Source: Trebonia sp963767685 (GTDB lineage: Bacteria > Actinomycetota > Actinomycetes > Streptosporangiales > Streptosporangiaceae). Taken from it: DNA of 64,000 bases. A model generated the notes under the pieces. It did no database searches. It was not told the DNA's origin and saw only the letters and a program-made list of their open reading frames with translations. Below, piece by piece: positions 27,498 to 36,327 of this stretch (its first letter is position 1; each line of letters begins with the position of its first letter). Position numbers and translations under genes: made by a program. The stretch lies in contig CAVYEZ010000013.1 of the NCBI GenBank assembly GCA_963767685.1, positions 1 to 64,000 of the forward strand. The letters are read 5' to 3'.

Positions 27498-27512
27498 CTG
27501 ATTTCGAATCAG
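27498..27512. promoter_or_regulatory. Palindrome in the AT-rich leader of the DUF2637 gene
   Basis: CTGATT-TCG-AATCAG, in a 437-bp non-coding stretch (27346-27782) that is much richer in AT than its surroundings. Possible operator or the stem of an origin-type structure; no more can be said. Confidence 0.35.
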
Positions 27513-27782
27513 AAGGTGAAAAAGGGCCTCGAAAACCGGATTTCTGTATACAGGGGGAGTTCTGCCCCAGCGCCCGGGGGCGCGCCCTCGTTGCCGACGG
27601 CGTGGTGGCCGCCGACCGGGGTCAGGGCCGGCCGTGCGTTCGGGAGGCAACCAGGCGTGAAGGACTGACTCAGCGTTCACCGGGGCGGCCCCGCTCCGGC
27701 ACAGCGGTAATCGCGCGAGGCAGGGCCGGGGCGGGGACGGCCGTCCGGGCCGTCCGGGACGGGCCGGACGGCGGGGCGGCTG

Positions 27783-28383
27783 GTGAGCGCGGGCCGCCGC
27801 CTGCTCGCGGTCGCCGACGCGCTGCCCGTCACCGTGCTGGCGGTGATCGCCGGGGCGGGCTCGTTTACCCACATCCGCGACACCGCCGCGCAGCACGGCC
27901 AGGGCGGCCCGATGTCCTGGGCCGTGGCGGTCTGCGTCGATCTGACCTGCGTGATGGCGGCCCGCGAGCGGCAGCGCGACAAGCAGGCCGACATTCCCGC
28001 CGGGCGGCTGTCGTGGCCTGCCGTGGTGCTCGCGGGCGGGGTGCTGCTGAGCCTGGCGGCCAACCTGGCCCAGGCCCAGCCGACCGCCTGGGGCCGGATC
28101 GTGGCCGCCGTGCCGCCCGGCGCGTTCCTGGTCGCGGTCTCGATGATCGAGCGCCGCGCCGCCCGCCGCCCCCGCCTCATCGCGGGCGGGGACGGCTCCG
28201 CCGGAGAGCCGTCCTCGCCGGGACGGCCGTCCCCGCTGCCGGATGCCGGGGACGAAGCCCAGGAACGGCGGGGACGACGCGCTCCGCGCCCGCCTCGGCG
28301 TGTCCAACCAGGCTGCCTCCGAACTGCTGCGCCAGCTCCGCGCCGGCGAGGGCCAGCCGCCGGCAGTCTCCCGCGCCGCCTGA
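27783..28383 (+). CDS. DUF2637 protein, SpdB-like conjugation/spread protein (one frameshift)
   Basis: Plasmid or integrative-element protein of actinomycetes. GTG start at 27783; four hydrophobic segments (ALPVTVLAVIAGAGSF, SWAVAVCVDLTCVMAA, WPAVVLAGGVLLSLAANLAQA, GRIVAAVPPGAFLVAVSMIE) form the DUF2637 membrane domain. Then a hydrophilic linker and, after one missing G in the run near 28270, the winged-helix-like end DDALRARLGVSNQAASELLRQLRAGEG before TGA at 28381-28383. Relatives accompany TraB/FtsK conjugation genes; none is seen here, so this looks like a stranded plasmid piece. Confidence 0.75.
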
Positions 28384-28427
28384 CCCCGGCTGCCTCCCTT
28401 CGCCGGCGGGCACCCTGGTCCACAGGA

Positions 28428-28673
28428 GTGCAGGCCGGCTGCCGGCGCGGTGTGCCCGCGCGGGAGTACTGCCCGGCGGGCGCGGCGTGGTGCGGGCGGC
28501 GGCTCGACAGGCACCGCGAAGGCGTGGCAGCCTACCGGGACGGGCTCGCCGGCCACGCGCCGGTCGGCTCGCGGCCAGCGCCCGCCCGCCCGGTCCGCGG
28601 ACTGCCCGCTGGCGGCGCGGAGGGCCTCGGGCCGGTGCCCGGGACAGAGGCCCGGGACGGTCAGCAGAATTAG
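28428..28673 (+). CDS. Small hypothetical protein of the plasmid-type segment
   Basis: Possible 81-codon gene: QAGCRRGVPAREYCPAGAAWCGRR then DRHREGVAAYRDGLAG. Three cysteines near the N-terminus recall small zinc-binding proteins of actinomycete integrative elements, but no family is recognised and the only Shine-Dalgarno-like AGGA abuts the GTG. Low confidence. Confidence 0.25.
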   Translation: MQAGCRRGVPAREYCPAGAAWCGRRLDRHREGVAAYRDGLAGHAPVGSRPAPARPVRGLPAGGAEGLGPVPGTEARDGQQN

Positions 28674-28714
28674 CAGACCGTTTAGCCGGATTCGCGAACC
28701 TGTAGGGAACCGAT

Positions 28715-28788
28715 TTACCTGAGCAGCGCGAGCTGGGGTTTCGGGCTAGTTGAGCAGCGCTCAGGTCGGTCGGTCAGGTAACTGAGCA
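28715..28788 (+). repeat. Array of three TANNTGAGCA repeats, left
   Basis: TTACCTGAGCA (28715-28725), CTAGTTGAGCA (28746-28756) and GTAACTGAGCA (28778-28788), all on the plus strand and 31-32 bp apart. A matching array of four, in the opposite orientation, is at 30488-30549. Such inverted arrays resemble transposase-binding ends of Tn7/Tn5053/IS21-type elements. Confidence 0.6.
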
Positions 28789-28847
28789 TTCGGCCGCTCC
28801 TCTCGCCGAACGTGCGATTCGGCCGAGGAGGCACGGCCGCCTATCGG

Positions 28848-29723
28848 CTACCGGACCCTCGCATAGGCACGCATCTGTTCGGCCGTCTGCTCGAGTTCGG
28901 CCGCCTCTGCGGCAGGCGTGGCGTTGTTGAGTCCGCTGTGTGCGGCTGTCGGGCTTCGCAAGAAGCGCCGCAGCATGGCCGCGAGCAGCCTTTCCGGCAG
29001 AGTCTGCAACGCAACGAACCCGCGGGGGACCGGCGGCGTCGGCATGGCGGCCAGGTTCTGCCGCATGAGGCGGATCATGGCGCGGACCGCGCCCGGATCG
29101 GCGGCCAGCGCTACCGGGCCGCCCGCCGCGAGCACCGCCTGCCCGAGTGGCACCGCGAACGCGGCGTGCGTCTTGAGCCAGGCGTCCATCTGCGGCTCGG
29201 CCTTGGCGTTGATCCCGGCGGCGCGGAGCGCCCGCACGATCCGTTCCAGTCGCGGGGTGGCACGGCCGTCGGGTTCGCCGATCGGCATCGGGACCCGGCG
29301 GGTCATGAAGTCGGCCGGGCGGTAGCGGACCACGTCGCCGTCCATCGTGCCGCCGTCCGTGGGGAAGCTGAGCAGCACCCGCTCGCGGCCGATCACCGCG
29401 CCCAGCGGCTCCGGGCCGGCCGCCCAGCTGAGTGCGAACAGCACGTCGGCTTCGAGGCCGGCGAGTGACTCAAGCACCGCGTCCACCTGATGGGCGCGGA
29501 TGAAGACGGCGATCAGGTCGTACCCGCCGGCCGGGTGCCCGACCACCGGCACCGATACCCGCCTGACGGCCGGGCTGTATCCCTCGGCGAGCTGCACGCC
29601 GTGCCGGCGCAGGGCGGCCAGGCGCCCGCCCCGGGCGAGGAGCGAGACGTCGTGCCCGGCCTCGTGCAGGCGGGCGGAGAACAGGCTGCCGGTAACCCCG
29701 GCGCCGTACACGAGCAGTTTCAC
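28848..29723 (-). CDS. Ketopantoate reductase-family (PanE/ApbA) oxidoreductase
   Basis: NADP-dependent reductase, 291 residues. KLLVYGAGVTGSLFSARLHEAGHDV is the Rossmann N-terminus; MDAWLKTHAAFAVPLGQAVL carries the family lysine. GTG at 29723 with AGAGGA six bases upstream is preferred to ATG 29756. Substrate unknown: the protein lies outside any pantothenate locus and is divergent from a tetR gene, which argues for a regulated detoxification or biosynthetic role. Confidence 0.8.
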   Translation of the reverse strand: MKLLVYGAGVTGSLFSARLHEAGHDVSLLARGGRLAALRRHGVQLAEGYSPAVRRVSVPVVGHPAGGYDLIAVFIRAHQVDAVLESLAGLEADVLFALSWAAGPEPLGAVIGRERVLLSFPTDGGTMDGDVVRYRPADFMTRRVPMPIGEPDGRATPRLERIVRALRAAGINAKAEPQMDAWLKTHAAFAVPLGQAVLAAGGPVALAADPGAVRAMIRLMRQNLAAMPTPPVPRGFVALQTLPERLLAAMLRRFLRSPTAAHSGLNNATPAAEAAELEQTAEQMRAYARVR

Positions 29724-29739
29724 GGCAATCCTCTTTCGC

Positions 29740-29776
29740 ACGTTCGTTTCAGTCATACGTTCGTTTGATTCAAACG
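29740..29776. promoter_or_regulatory. TetR operator between reductase and regulator
   Basis: CGTTTGATTCAAACG (29762-29776) is a perfect palindrome around one T; ACGTTCGTTT occurs twice in direct order (29740-29749 and 29757-29766). It lies within 20 bp of the tetR ATG and 17 bp from the alternative reductase start, so it probably shuts both promoters. Confidence 0.7.
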
Positions 29777-29794
29777 TAGGTATAGTACGCACAC

Positions 29795-30424
29795 ATGGCG
29801 CCACCCGACACCCGCACCCGGATCCTCGACGCGGCCGAGCGCCTCTTCGCCGAGCGCGGTTTCCGCGGCACCTCGGTCCGCGCGATCACCGACCTCGCCG
29901 GAGCGAACCTGGCCGCCGTCGGGTACCACTTCGGCTCGAAGGCGGAACTCCTGGCCGCGGTCGCCCGTCGCGTGATCGAGCCCATCAACGCCGCGCAGTG
30001 CGCCGGGCTCGACCGGCTGCTCGCCCGGACCCCGGACCCGTCGGCCGCCGAACTGGTGGCGGCATTCGCGGGGCCGCTGTTCGACGAGATGCCGGCCGGC
30101 GACGAGGGCGGCGCTCGGACGTCCCGGCTGATCGTGACGATCATCGCCGACCCGGCTGAGGAAGTGCGCAGCTGGACCGGCCCGGCCGAGGACACGGTCC
30201 GCGATCGCTACCTGGCGGCCTTCGGGCGCGCACTGCCCGGCCTTTCCCCGCAGGAGCTGTGGTTCCGGATGCGGGGGATCCTCGCCGTGGTGGCTGTGGA
30301 CCGCGTCGAGGTCTACAACCAGCCCACCCCGGGCTGCGTGACCCCGGTAGCGGGCGAGGCAGCCCGGCTCTGGGCGATCACGTTCCTGGCGGCAGCGATG
30401 AGCGCGCCACCGACCGGGACCTGA
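29795..30424 (+). CDS. TetR-family regulator
   Basis: 209 residues. The N-terminal TetR domain is clear: TRTRILDAAERLFAERGFRGTSVRAITDLAGANLAAVGYHFGSK (residues about 5-48). The C-terminal ligand domain is of the TetR_C type with ELWFRMRGILAVVAVDR. Probably represses itself and the divergent reductase through the palindrome at 29762-29776. Confidence 0.9.
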   Translation: MAPPDTRTRILDAAERLFAERGFRGTSVRAITDLAGANLAAVGYHFGSKAELLAAVARRVIEPINAAQCAGLDRLLARTPDPSAAELVAAFAGPLFDEMPAGDEGGARTSRLIVTIIADPAEEVRSWTGPAEDTVRDRYLAAFGRALPGLSPQELWFRMRGILAVVAVDRVEVYNQPTPGCVTPVAGEAARLWAITFLAAAMSAPPTGT

Positions 30425-30487
30425 CGACTCGAAACGGACGCGGCCGGCCGACGACGTCGTGACAACCTGTGACCGTGAAGCAGCCAG

Positions 30488-30549
30488 TGCTCAGGTATCC
30501 GGCGCGCTGCTCACGTAGTGCTCAACTACGGCACCGAATGCTCATGTAG
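30488..30549 (-). repeat. Array of four TANNTGAGCA repeats, right
   Basis: On the minus strand: CTACATGAGCA (30549-30539), GTAGTTGAGCA (30529-30519), CTACGTGAGCA (30518-30508), ATACCTGAGCA (30498-30488). The contexts TGAGCATTCGG and TGAGCAGCGCG also occur in the left array. It follows a tniQ 3' end (30601) by 50 bp, where a transposon end would be expected. Confidence 0.6.
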
Positions 30550-30600
30550 GGATCGGATCTATTTGGCCATTGTGCGGATAGTTGGCCACGCGTCCGGCTG

Positions 30601-30715
30601 TCAGGGTGAGCGCGCCGTCGGCGGGTTGCCGGGGAGGCGCGGTGCGGGCTTGCCGACGGTGGCGAGCTGGACGTGGGCGGCGGTGGTGGCGCTTCTCGCG
30701 AAGCGGTCAGCTCGC
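30601..30715 (-). pseudogene. tniQ 3'-end fragment
   Basis: Encodes SATTAAHVQLATVGKPAPRL then PGNPPTARSP and a stop, nearly the same as the C-terminus of the longer tniQ at 31968 (ATTAAHVLLAAARNPAPRL, PGDPLTARSP). It begins just after the hemE stop, so hemE lies between two copies of this tail. Confidence 0.7.
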
Positions 30716-30739
30716 TGAGCGGCCGGTGTTTCCGTGTGA

Positions 30740-31870
30740 TTATTCCAGCCGGTTTGGTGGCGCGGGGGTGGTCCATGCGCGTACCTGCTCGGCCAGGGCA
30801 GTGACGTGCTCCGGGGGCGTGGTCTTGGCGATGCCGTGTCCCAGGTTGAACACGAACGGCCCCCCGCTCAGGGCGCGCAGGATGCGCTCTGCCTCGGCGT
30901 GGAGCGCTGGGCCGCCAGCGACCAGGAGCTGGGGATCGAGGTTGCCCTGCACGCAGCGGCCCAGGCCGTGCTGTAGTTTCTGCGCGGCCCATTCGAGGGG
31001 AACCGTGGCGTCCAGGCCGATGCAGTCCGCGCCGGTTGCCTCGGCGAAGCCGTCGTAGGCGAGCCCGGCGCCCCGGGGGAAGGCGATGACGGGAACGTCT
31101 GGGTGCTGCGTCTTCAGCGCCGCGATGATGGTGGCGGCCGGCTTGACGCACCAGCGTTCGAAGAAGGCGTCCGGGAGTATCCCGGCCCAGGTGTCGAACA
31201 GCTGGACTGCTTCCGCGCCCGCCTCGATCTGGCGGCCGAGGAACTGGATGATAGCGGTCGTGAGCAGGTCGATCAGGGGCTGGAACCCGTCGGGGTCGCT
31301 CAGTGCCCACTGCTTGACGACGGAGTGCTCCGACGTGCCGCCGCCGCGCCCTTCGACCATGTAGGTGGCGATGGTCCACGGCGCGCCGGCATAGCCGATC
31401 AGCGCCACTTCGGGAGGCAGGGCGCGGGTCAGCTGCCTGACCGTCTCATAGACCGGGGCCAGTTCCTCGTGGAGGCGGGAGGCGCTCAGGAAGCCGTCTA
31501 TGTCCGCGGCCGAGCGGACGGGGGGCGTCAGCACCGGCCCGTCGCCGGCCCGGTAGTCCAGGGTCTGGCCCAGTGCGGCGGCGACCTGCGGAAGGTCCGC
31601 GAAGAGGATGGCGGCGTCGAGCGGGAAGCGGCGGATCGGCTGCAGGGTGACCTCGACGGCGTGCTCGGGCGAATTGCAGAGCCCCAGCATGCCCCCGGCG
31701 GCCTCACGGACCCGGTGATACTCGGGCAGATACCGTCCCGCCTGCCGCATCAGCCATATCGGCGGCCGCTCGGTCCGCTCTCCCGCGAGCGCGCGCAGGA
31801 GCAGCTTCTCCGGCTGGACGCTGCCGGACACCGGCTTCGGACTGACTTGTTCCCGGGTACCGATGTTCAC
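30740..31870 (-). CDS. hemE: Uroporphyrinogen decarboxylase
   Basis: Cytosolic heme-pathway enzyme (uroporphyrinogen III to coproporphyrinogen III). RQAGRYLPEYHRVRE (N-terminal signature with substrate-binding arginines), FADLPQVAAALG and GYAGAPWTIATYMVEGRG (second signature region) are present; 376 residues, intact. GTG 31870 (VNIGTREQ) is the likely start; a TTG at 31915 is in frame. Unusual location: isolated from other heme genes and flanked by tniQ tails, so probably an extra, mobile copy. The usual FADI(M) is FADLP here, a small change near the active-site loop. Confidence 0.88.
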   Translation of the reverse strand: MNIGTREQVSPKPVSGSVQPEKLLLRALAGERTERPPIWLMRQAGRYLPEYHRVREAAGGMLGLCNSPEHAVEVTLQPIRRFPLDAAILFADLPQVAAALGQTLDYRAGDGPVLTPPVRSAADIDGFLSASRLHEELAPVYETVRQLTRALPPEVALIGYAGAPWTIATYMVEGRGGGTSEHSVVKQWALSDPDGFQPLIDLLTTAIIQFLGRQIEAGAEAVQLFDTWAGILPDAFFERWCVKPAATIIAALKTQHPDVPVIAFPRGAGLAYDGFAEATGADCIGLDATVPLEWAAQKLQHGLGRCVQGNLDPQLLVAGGPALHAEAERILRALSGGPFVFNLGHGIAKTTPPEHVTALAEQVRAWTTPAPPNRLE

Positions 31871-31967
31871 GCTGTTCCATCCTGTTGGATTGCCCCGGGT
31901 ATCGACGGGACTCAAGTAGCAGACTCCAGCCCCCTTAAAAGGACGTTGTTATCGTAGCGGCGCCCAG

Positions 31968-33917
31968 TCAGGGTGAGCGCGCCGTCAGCGGGTCTCCGGG
32001 GAGGCGGGGTGCGGGGTTGCGCGCGGCGGCGAGCAGGACGTGGGCGGCGGTGGTGGCGAGCCGGGCGGCGATGGCGCTGGCGGGGAGCCGGGCGCGGATG
32101 AGCGGGTGCAGGTCGCCGGCGGTGATGCTGTCGGGGTCGGGGCCGGGCCAGGGGATGCCGGTGACCCAGCCGGGCGGGGGCTCCCAGGTGACGGGCTCGT
32201 CGATGCTGGCCTTGGAGAGCAGGGAGCTGGCTTGCCGGCGCAGGCAGAGGTCGAGTTGGGCGGGCATGGTGAGGGTGAAGCTGCTGTAGTGCTGGGTGCG
32301 GGTCGCGGGCAGCTGCAAGGGTCCGGGCAGGTAGCGGGGGTGGGTGCCGGTGAGCATTTCGATGAGGCGCAGCCGGGCGAGGTGCTCGCGGACGGGGGCG
32401 GCGGGCAGGGCGGTCTCGACGGGCTGCTGGGGTTGTCCCCAGGTGGCGGGGTGGCGGAGCATACTGCGCTGGCGGCGCCAGGCGGTGACGTCGAGCTGGG
32501 CCTGGGCGAGGCGGGACAGCCTGCGGCGGCGGGCGTAGTCGATGGGGGTGCCGTTGCCTTCGAGCTGGCGGGCGAGCTGGCAGATCGCGGCGGTGACCGG
32601 TTCCAGGACGCCGTGCTTGCGGAGCCGGCTGGTGAAGGTGGCCAGGTCGCCGGGGTGGGCGGGGGTGCAGGCCGATGAGTTCCCGGGCGGTGCGGCAGTC
32701 GGGTGCGCCGGTCACCGCGACGGCGAGCATCACGGTGAGGCCGGCCCTGCCGGGGCGGGGGATGCGGGCCGGCCCGGCGACGGCGCGGTAGCGGAGCTGG
32801 CGGAAGCTGTCCAGCCGGGCTGCGAGCGGCCCGGCCAGCGCGGCTTGCAGGGCGGGGCTGGCCCGGTTCCAGTCGGCCAGCATGCCCGCCGGGCCGGGCT
32901 GACTGCGGCGGCTAGCCCCGTTGGCGGCGATCCAGGCGGCGATTTCGGGTCGGGGCCGCCGGGCCGGCCGTGGAGCATGATGTCGGCGACGGCGGTGCCG
33001 AAGGCCGCCACGGGCGCGAGCTGCCGGAGGTAGCGGTCCACCGGGCCGGGCAGCGCGCCGGCGCTGTCGCCTGGTCCTTGCGATGCGGGGGCGCCTGGCC
33101 GGGCGGCGAGCTCGCCCAGGACCGCGGCGGCCGCGGGCGGGAGCCCGGCCGGGCCGTTGACAGCGGAGGCGGCAGCGCGGGCGACTGCGTAGATGTCGTC
33201 CAGCTGCTGCCGCAGGGCGGCGGTCTCGGCGGGCCGTCCCCGTGAGGCGAGCAGCGCGGAGATAAGGGCGTCGACGTGCTGCTGGGCAGCGAGCACGCGC
33301 CCGCCCGCCGGCAGCGCGACGGCCGGCGTGCCGGCGGGGTCGCTGGCGCAGGAGAAGGTGGTGGCACCGGGCAGGCGCGGTGGCGGCAGGGGCAGGCCGG
33401 TGAGATCGCAGCGGCCGGGCTCGCGGAGCTGCCCGGCGCGGGTGCGCCGGTGGCGCCGGCCGCAGTCGGGGCAGGTGTCGGCGAGCAGGACCTGGCAGCC
33501 GGTGCAGGCGAAGGCCCACGGGATCCGCCAGGCGAGCATCCACCGCCCGCCGTTGGCGGCCAGGCAGCGCGGGCAGTAGCGGGAGCAGGACAGCTGCCGC
33601 CACCAGCGCGGGGTCCGCCGCATGCCGGGCGGGGCGGTCACCTCGGCCAGGCCAGTGCCCTGGTAGCGGGCCAGCGTCATGCCGGCCAGCGTCCCGGCAG
33701 GGACTCCGGTGGCGGCGCTGAGCGCGGCCAGGTCCGGCTCGTCCAGCTGGACGAGCCACGGCTTGCCCGCGTCCTGCCGGCCGCCGTCGCGGTCCCAGCT
33801 CACCCCGGTGAAGGTGAAGATGTCGCGGACGCTGACGTGCAGCAGATCTGCGTAGGCTTCCAGCCAGCTGTCGAGCGCCTCGCCGGGCAGCGGGGCCAGG
33901 CGGATCGGGATGGCCAT
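31968..33917 (-). pseudogene. tniQ: TniQ-family transposition protein, frameshifted
   Basis: Target-selection/accessory protein of Tn5053/Tn7-like transposons. Begins MAIPIRLAPLPGEALDSWLE, then CxxC zinc motifs in SRYCPRCLAANGGRWMLAWR, WAFACTGC and DTCPDCGRRHRR, the TniQ hallmark. The reading frame changes near 32950 and again near 32670, then runs to ATTAAHVLLAAARNPAPRL and TGA at 31968. About 640 residues when joined. Starts nine bases after the stop of a tniB C-terminal piece, as in a tniB-tniQ operon. Confidence 0.75.
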
Positions 33918-33925
33918 GAACGGCC

Positions 33926-34195
33926 TCAGCCAGCCGCTGCCGCGGTTTCCGCCCTGGCGGCAGCGGGGCGGGCGGACAGCTTCCCGGCGTCGAACGCGGC
34001 CAGCAGCTCGCGGCGGGCGGCCTCGGCGGCGGCGTCGTTGCGGACCTGGTCCAGCAGGTCGCGGGTGAGTTTCTCGGTGCCGGTGCGGACGGCGCGGCGG
34101 CAGCCGCGGGCGATCAGCGTCATCAGCGAGGCGAAGTGCCCGGTGCTGCGGGCGAAGAGGTAGTCCGCCGGGTCGTCGGCGACCATGCCCGGGTG
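33926..34195 (-). pseudogene. tniB: TniB-like ATPase, C-terminal fragment
   Basis: DPADYLFARSTGHFASLMTL then IARGCRRAVRTGTEKLTRDLLDQVRNDAAAEAARRELLAAF is the end of actinobacterial TniB-type AAA ATPases that load the DDE transposase. The Walker motifs are missing; the fragment is cut by the IS4-type transposase piece at about 34200. Confidence 0.65.
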
Positions 34196-34204
34196 CGCGC
34201 CGGC

Positions 34205-34815
34205 CAGCACGAGGCGCCTGACGGACTGGATCTCGCTGGGCGTGGTGGCGTCGTGGGTTCCTGCGGACGCGATCGACGACGCGGTCGAGGCGACCGGGGT
34301 CCTGTCCTGGTTCGTGCCGCCGGCGCTGGCCGGCGAGGTCGCGCGGGAGGCGGCCGCGGAGCGGGACGCCGCCCTGGCGGCGGCCGGGGAGAAGGTGCCG
34401 CGGCGGCGGGCCCGGCTGCTCCCGCCGTGGCTGGCCGTCTACTTCACGCTGGCACTGAGCCTGCTGGCGCGCCTGCCGTACCAGGACGCGCTGAGGTCCC
34501 TGGCCGGGGACAGGGCCACCGGGCTGGCGGTGCCGGCCACGACGGCGCTGACCGCCGCCCGGCGCAGGCTCGGTGAAAGGCCGCTGGAGCCGCTGTTCTG
34601 GCGGGTCGCGGTGGTCCTGCTGCCGTCCCGCGACCCGCGGGCAACGGTCTGCGGGCTGCTCGTGGCGGCCTGGGACGGCACCACCCTCAAGGCCCCGGCC
34701 ACCCCGGAGAACACCGCCGCGTTCGGCCGGCCTCGCGGCGGCGGGAAGCAGCCCGGGGGCGGGAAGAAGGCCCCTTTCCGTGGAGGGGCACGCCGCCCGC
34801 CCCGCGCCTGCGCAG
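34205..34815 (+). pseudogene. IS4-family transposase, N-terminal fragment
   Basis: RRLTDWISLGVVASWVPADAIDDAVEATG followed by LLPPWLAVYFTLALSLLARLPYQDALRSL is the IS4 N-terminal domain (PF13006 type); LVAAWDGTTLKAPATPENTAAFGRP contains the first catalytic aspartate. Homology ends near 34800 (GGGKKAPF), so the catalytic core is missing. Inserted in opposite orientation between two ATPase fragments. Confidence 0.7.
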
Positions 34816-34829
34816 TGCGGCCGGCGTGG

Positions 34830-35085
34830 GCGAGATGGGCGCGGATGTAGCCGTCGGCCCCGGACGGGGTGAGGGAAGGGACGGGGAAGGCGTACTTGAG
34901 CTGCACTCTTTGGTCGATGGCGGCCATGTCGCCGGCGTGCAGGCGGCGGCGGAGGGTGGGCTGGCCGATGAGCAGGACGGTGAGCGGTGAGCCGGAGTCG
35001 AGGCCGTGGCTAGTCATGCGGACGCTTTCGAGTTGCTCGCTGGTGAGCAACTCGAGGCAATAAGAATGGAGCCTGTTTGATCTTC
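34830..35085 (-). pseudogene. ExeA/IstB-like transposition ATPase, internal fragment
   Basis: SYCLELLTSEQLESVRMTSHGLDSGSPLTVLLIGQPTLRRRLHAGDMAAIDQRVQLKYAF...ADGYIRAHLAHAGR matches the region after Walker B of ExeA-like AAA ATPases from IS/Tn elements (LLIGQPTLRR is typical). Both ends are lost. It may not be from the same gene as the tniB tail at 33926. Confidence 0.6.
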
Positions 35086-35385
35086 GCTGACCAGAGCCGA
35101 CATCGGCACCCACACCGCCGCCGACATCGGCATCCTCAGTGACCGGCAACAGCCACTAGCACGTTCGGCGGACGTTCCCGGAAGCACAGAGCGCCGAAGC
35201 GTGAGGAGCGCGGCTCCCCTCACGGGCCGGCGGCGCTGGCGTCCTCGGCGATGATCGATCTCCAGATCCCGGTTAGCGCCTCGATGCCAGTGGTCATCGC
35301 CGGCGCGCGGAATAGCCGCCACTATCAGATCGCCGGGAACCAGGTTTTCTGCCTGGTCCCCGTCGGCGGCTCGGTGGCCCTCTTC
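35086..35385. other. Intergenic stretch, no gene seen
   Basis: GC-rich, no family match in either strand. It is the 3' flank of the anti-sigma gene and the edge of the transposon debris. Confidence 0.5.
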
Positions 35386-36327
35386 CTAGCTGTCCGCGGG
35401 GACCTGGGTGAACCCGGCCGGGATCTGCGGGTGGTTGATGAGCCTCGTCAGCGCCGGGGTGCGCGACACCCAGGTGTAGTCGCTGGTCGCGGAGGCCGAC
35501 TGGGCCGAGTCAGGGTTGAATACCCTGACCAGCCTGACCACCTGGAAGGTCTGGCTGTCGACGTACAGGTCCATGGTTTCGGCCTTGCCCTGCTTGCCCA
35601 GCCCGACCGACAACTCGACGGTGCGGTGGCCGTCGACGACCGGGTGGCCCGCGATCTTGACGTTGCCCTGGGCGAGCATGTTCTTGGCCTCCGCGGCGGG
35701 AATGTAGGTGATGCCGTTCACTGGCGTCGTCGGCGCCGGGCCCGACCAGGGCTGGCTGAATTTCTCGGTGCGGTAGGACCATGTGCGCGGGCCGTAGTCG
35801 ACCTCGGTGTCGTCCAGGTTGACCACCCGCTGGCTGTCGAGGTACTGGTGCTGCCAGGTCGTGACCTTGCCGCCAGCGCTGACCCAGGTCATCATCTCGT
35901 TGGCGGTGGCCGGGTCCGTCCACACGGTCTGGGCCGGATTGCTTCCGTCGATGGCGCTCTGCTTCATCTCGACCACGCTGTTGGCCGGATCGTGCGCCGC
36001 CGCCACCTGCCGCCGCACGTAGGCGACGTTGTCGAGCTGCGGCGCCGCGGCGGGCGCCGTGGTCCCGGCCCGCTGTCCTGACGCGGCCGTAGCCGGGGCC
36101 ACGGCGACGGGCCCCGGGGCGGCCGAGCCGGCGTGCCGGAAGGCGGCCAGGGAGCCGGCGACGGCGATCCCGGCGACGCCCGCGGCGGCCACGCCGCGGA
36201 GCGCGACAGCACGCCGCTGCTCGCGGCGCCCTCGTCGCTCGACGGCATCCAGGTCCGGTGCCGGCGCGTCCGCCTGCACGATGCGCCGCAGGTCGTCGCG
36301 GAGCTGGGTCTCCTCGGAAGGGTTCAT
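35386..36327 (-). CDS. Membrane anti-sigma-like protein (CU044_5270-type)
   Basis: 313 residues: cytosolic N-terminus (MNPSEETQLRDDLRRIVQADAP), one membrane helix (VALRGVAAAGVAGIAVAGSLAAF, about residues 42-64) and a large extracellular domain (YVRRQVAAAH...TWVSRTPALTRLINHPQIP) like that of proteins paired with SigE-family sigma factors. ATG overlaps the sigma stop by four bases, so the pair is co-translated. Likely holds the sigma factor at the membrane. Confidence 0.8.
   Translation of the reverse strand: MNPSEETQLRDDLRRIVQADAPAPDLDAVERRGRREQRRAVALRGVAAAGVAGIAVAGSLAAFRHAGSAAPGPVAVAPATAASGQRAGTTAPAAAPQLDNVAYVRRQVAAAHDPANSVVEMKQSAIDGSNPAQTVWTDPATANEMMTWVSAGGKVTTWQHQYLDSQRVVNLDDTEVDYGPRTWSYRTEKFSQPWSGPAPTTPVNGITYIPAAEAKNMLAQGNVKIAGHPVVDGHRTVELSVGLGKQGKAETMDLYVDSQTFQVVRLVRVFNPDSAQSASATSDYTWVSRTPALTRLINHPQIPAGFTQVPADS

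Noticed and set aside
35251..36081. 276-codon plus-strand frame opposite the anti-sigma gene
   Set aside because: It is the antisense shadow of a well-supported gene, with no motif or ribosome site.
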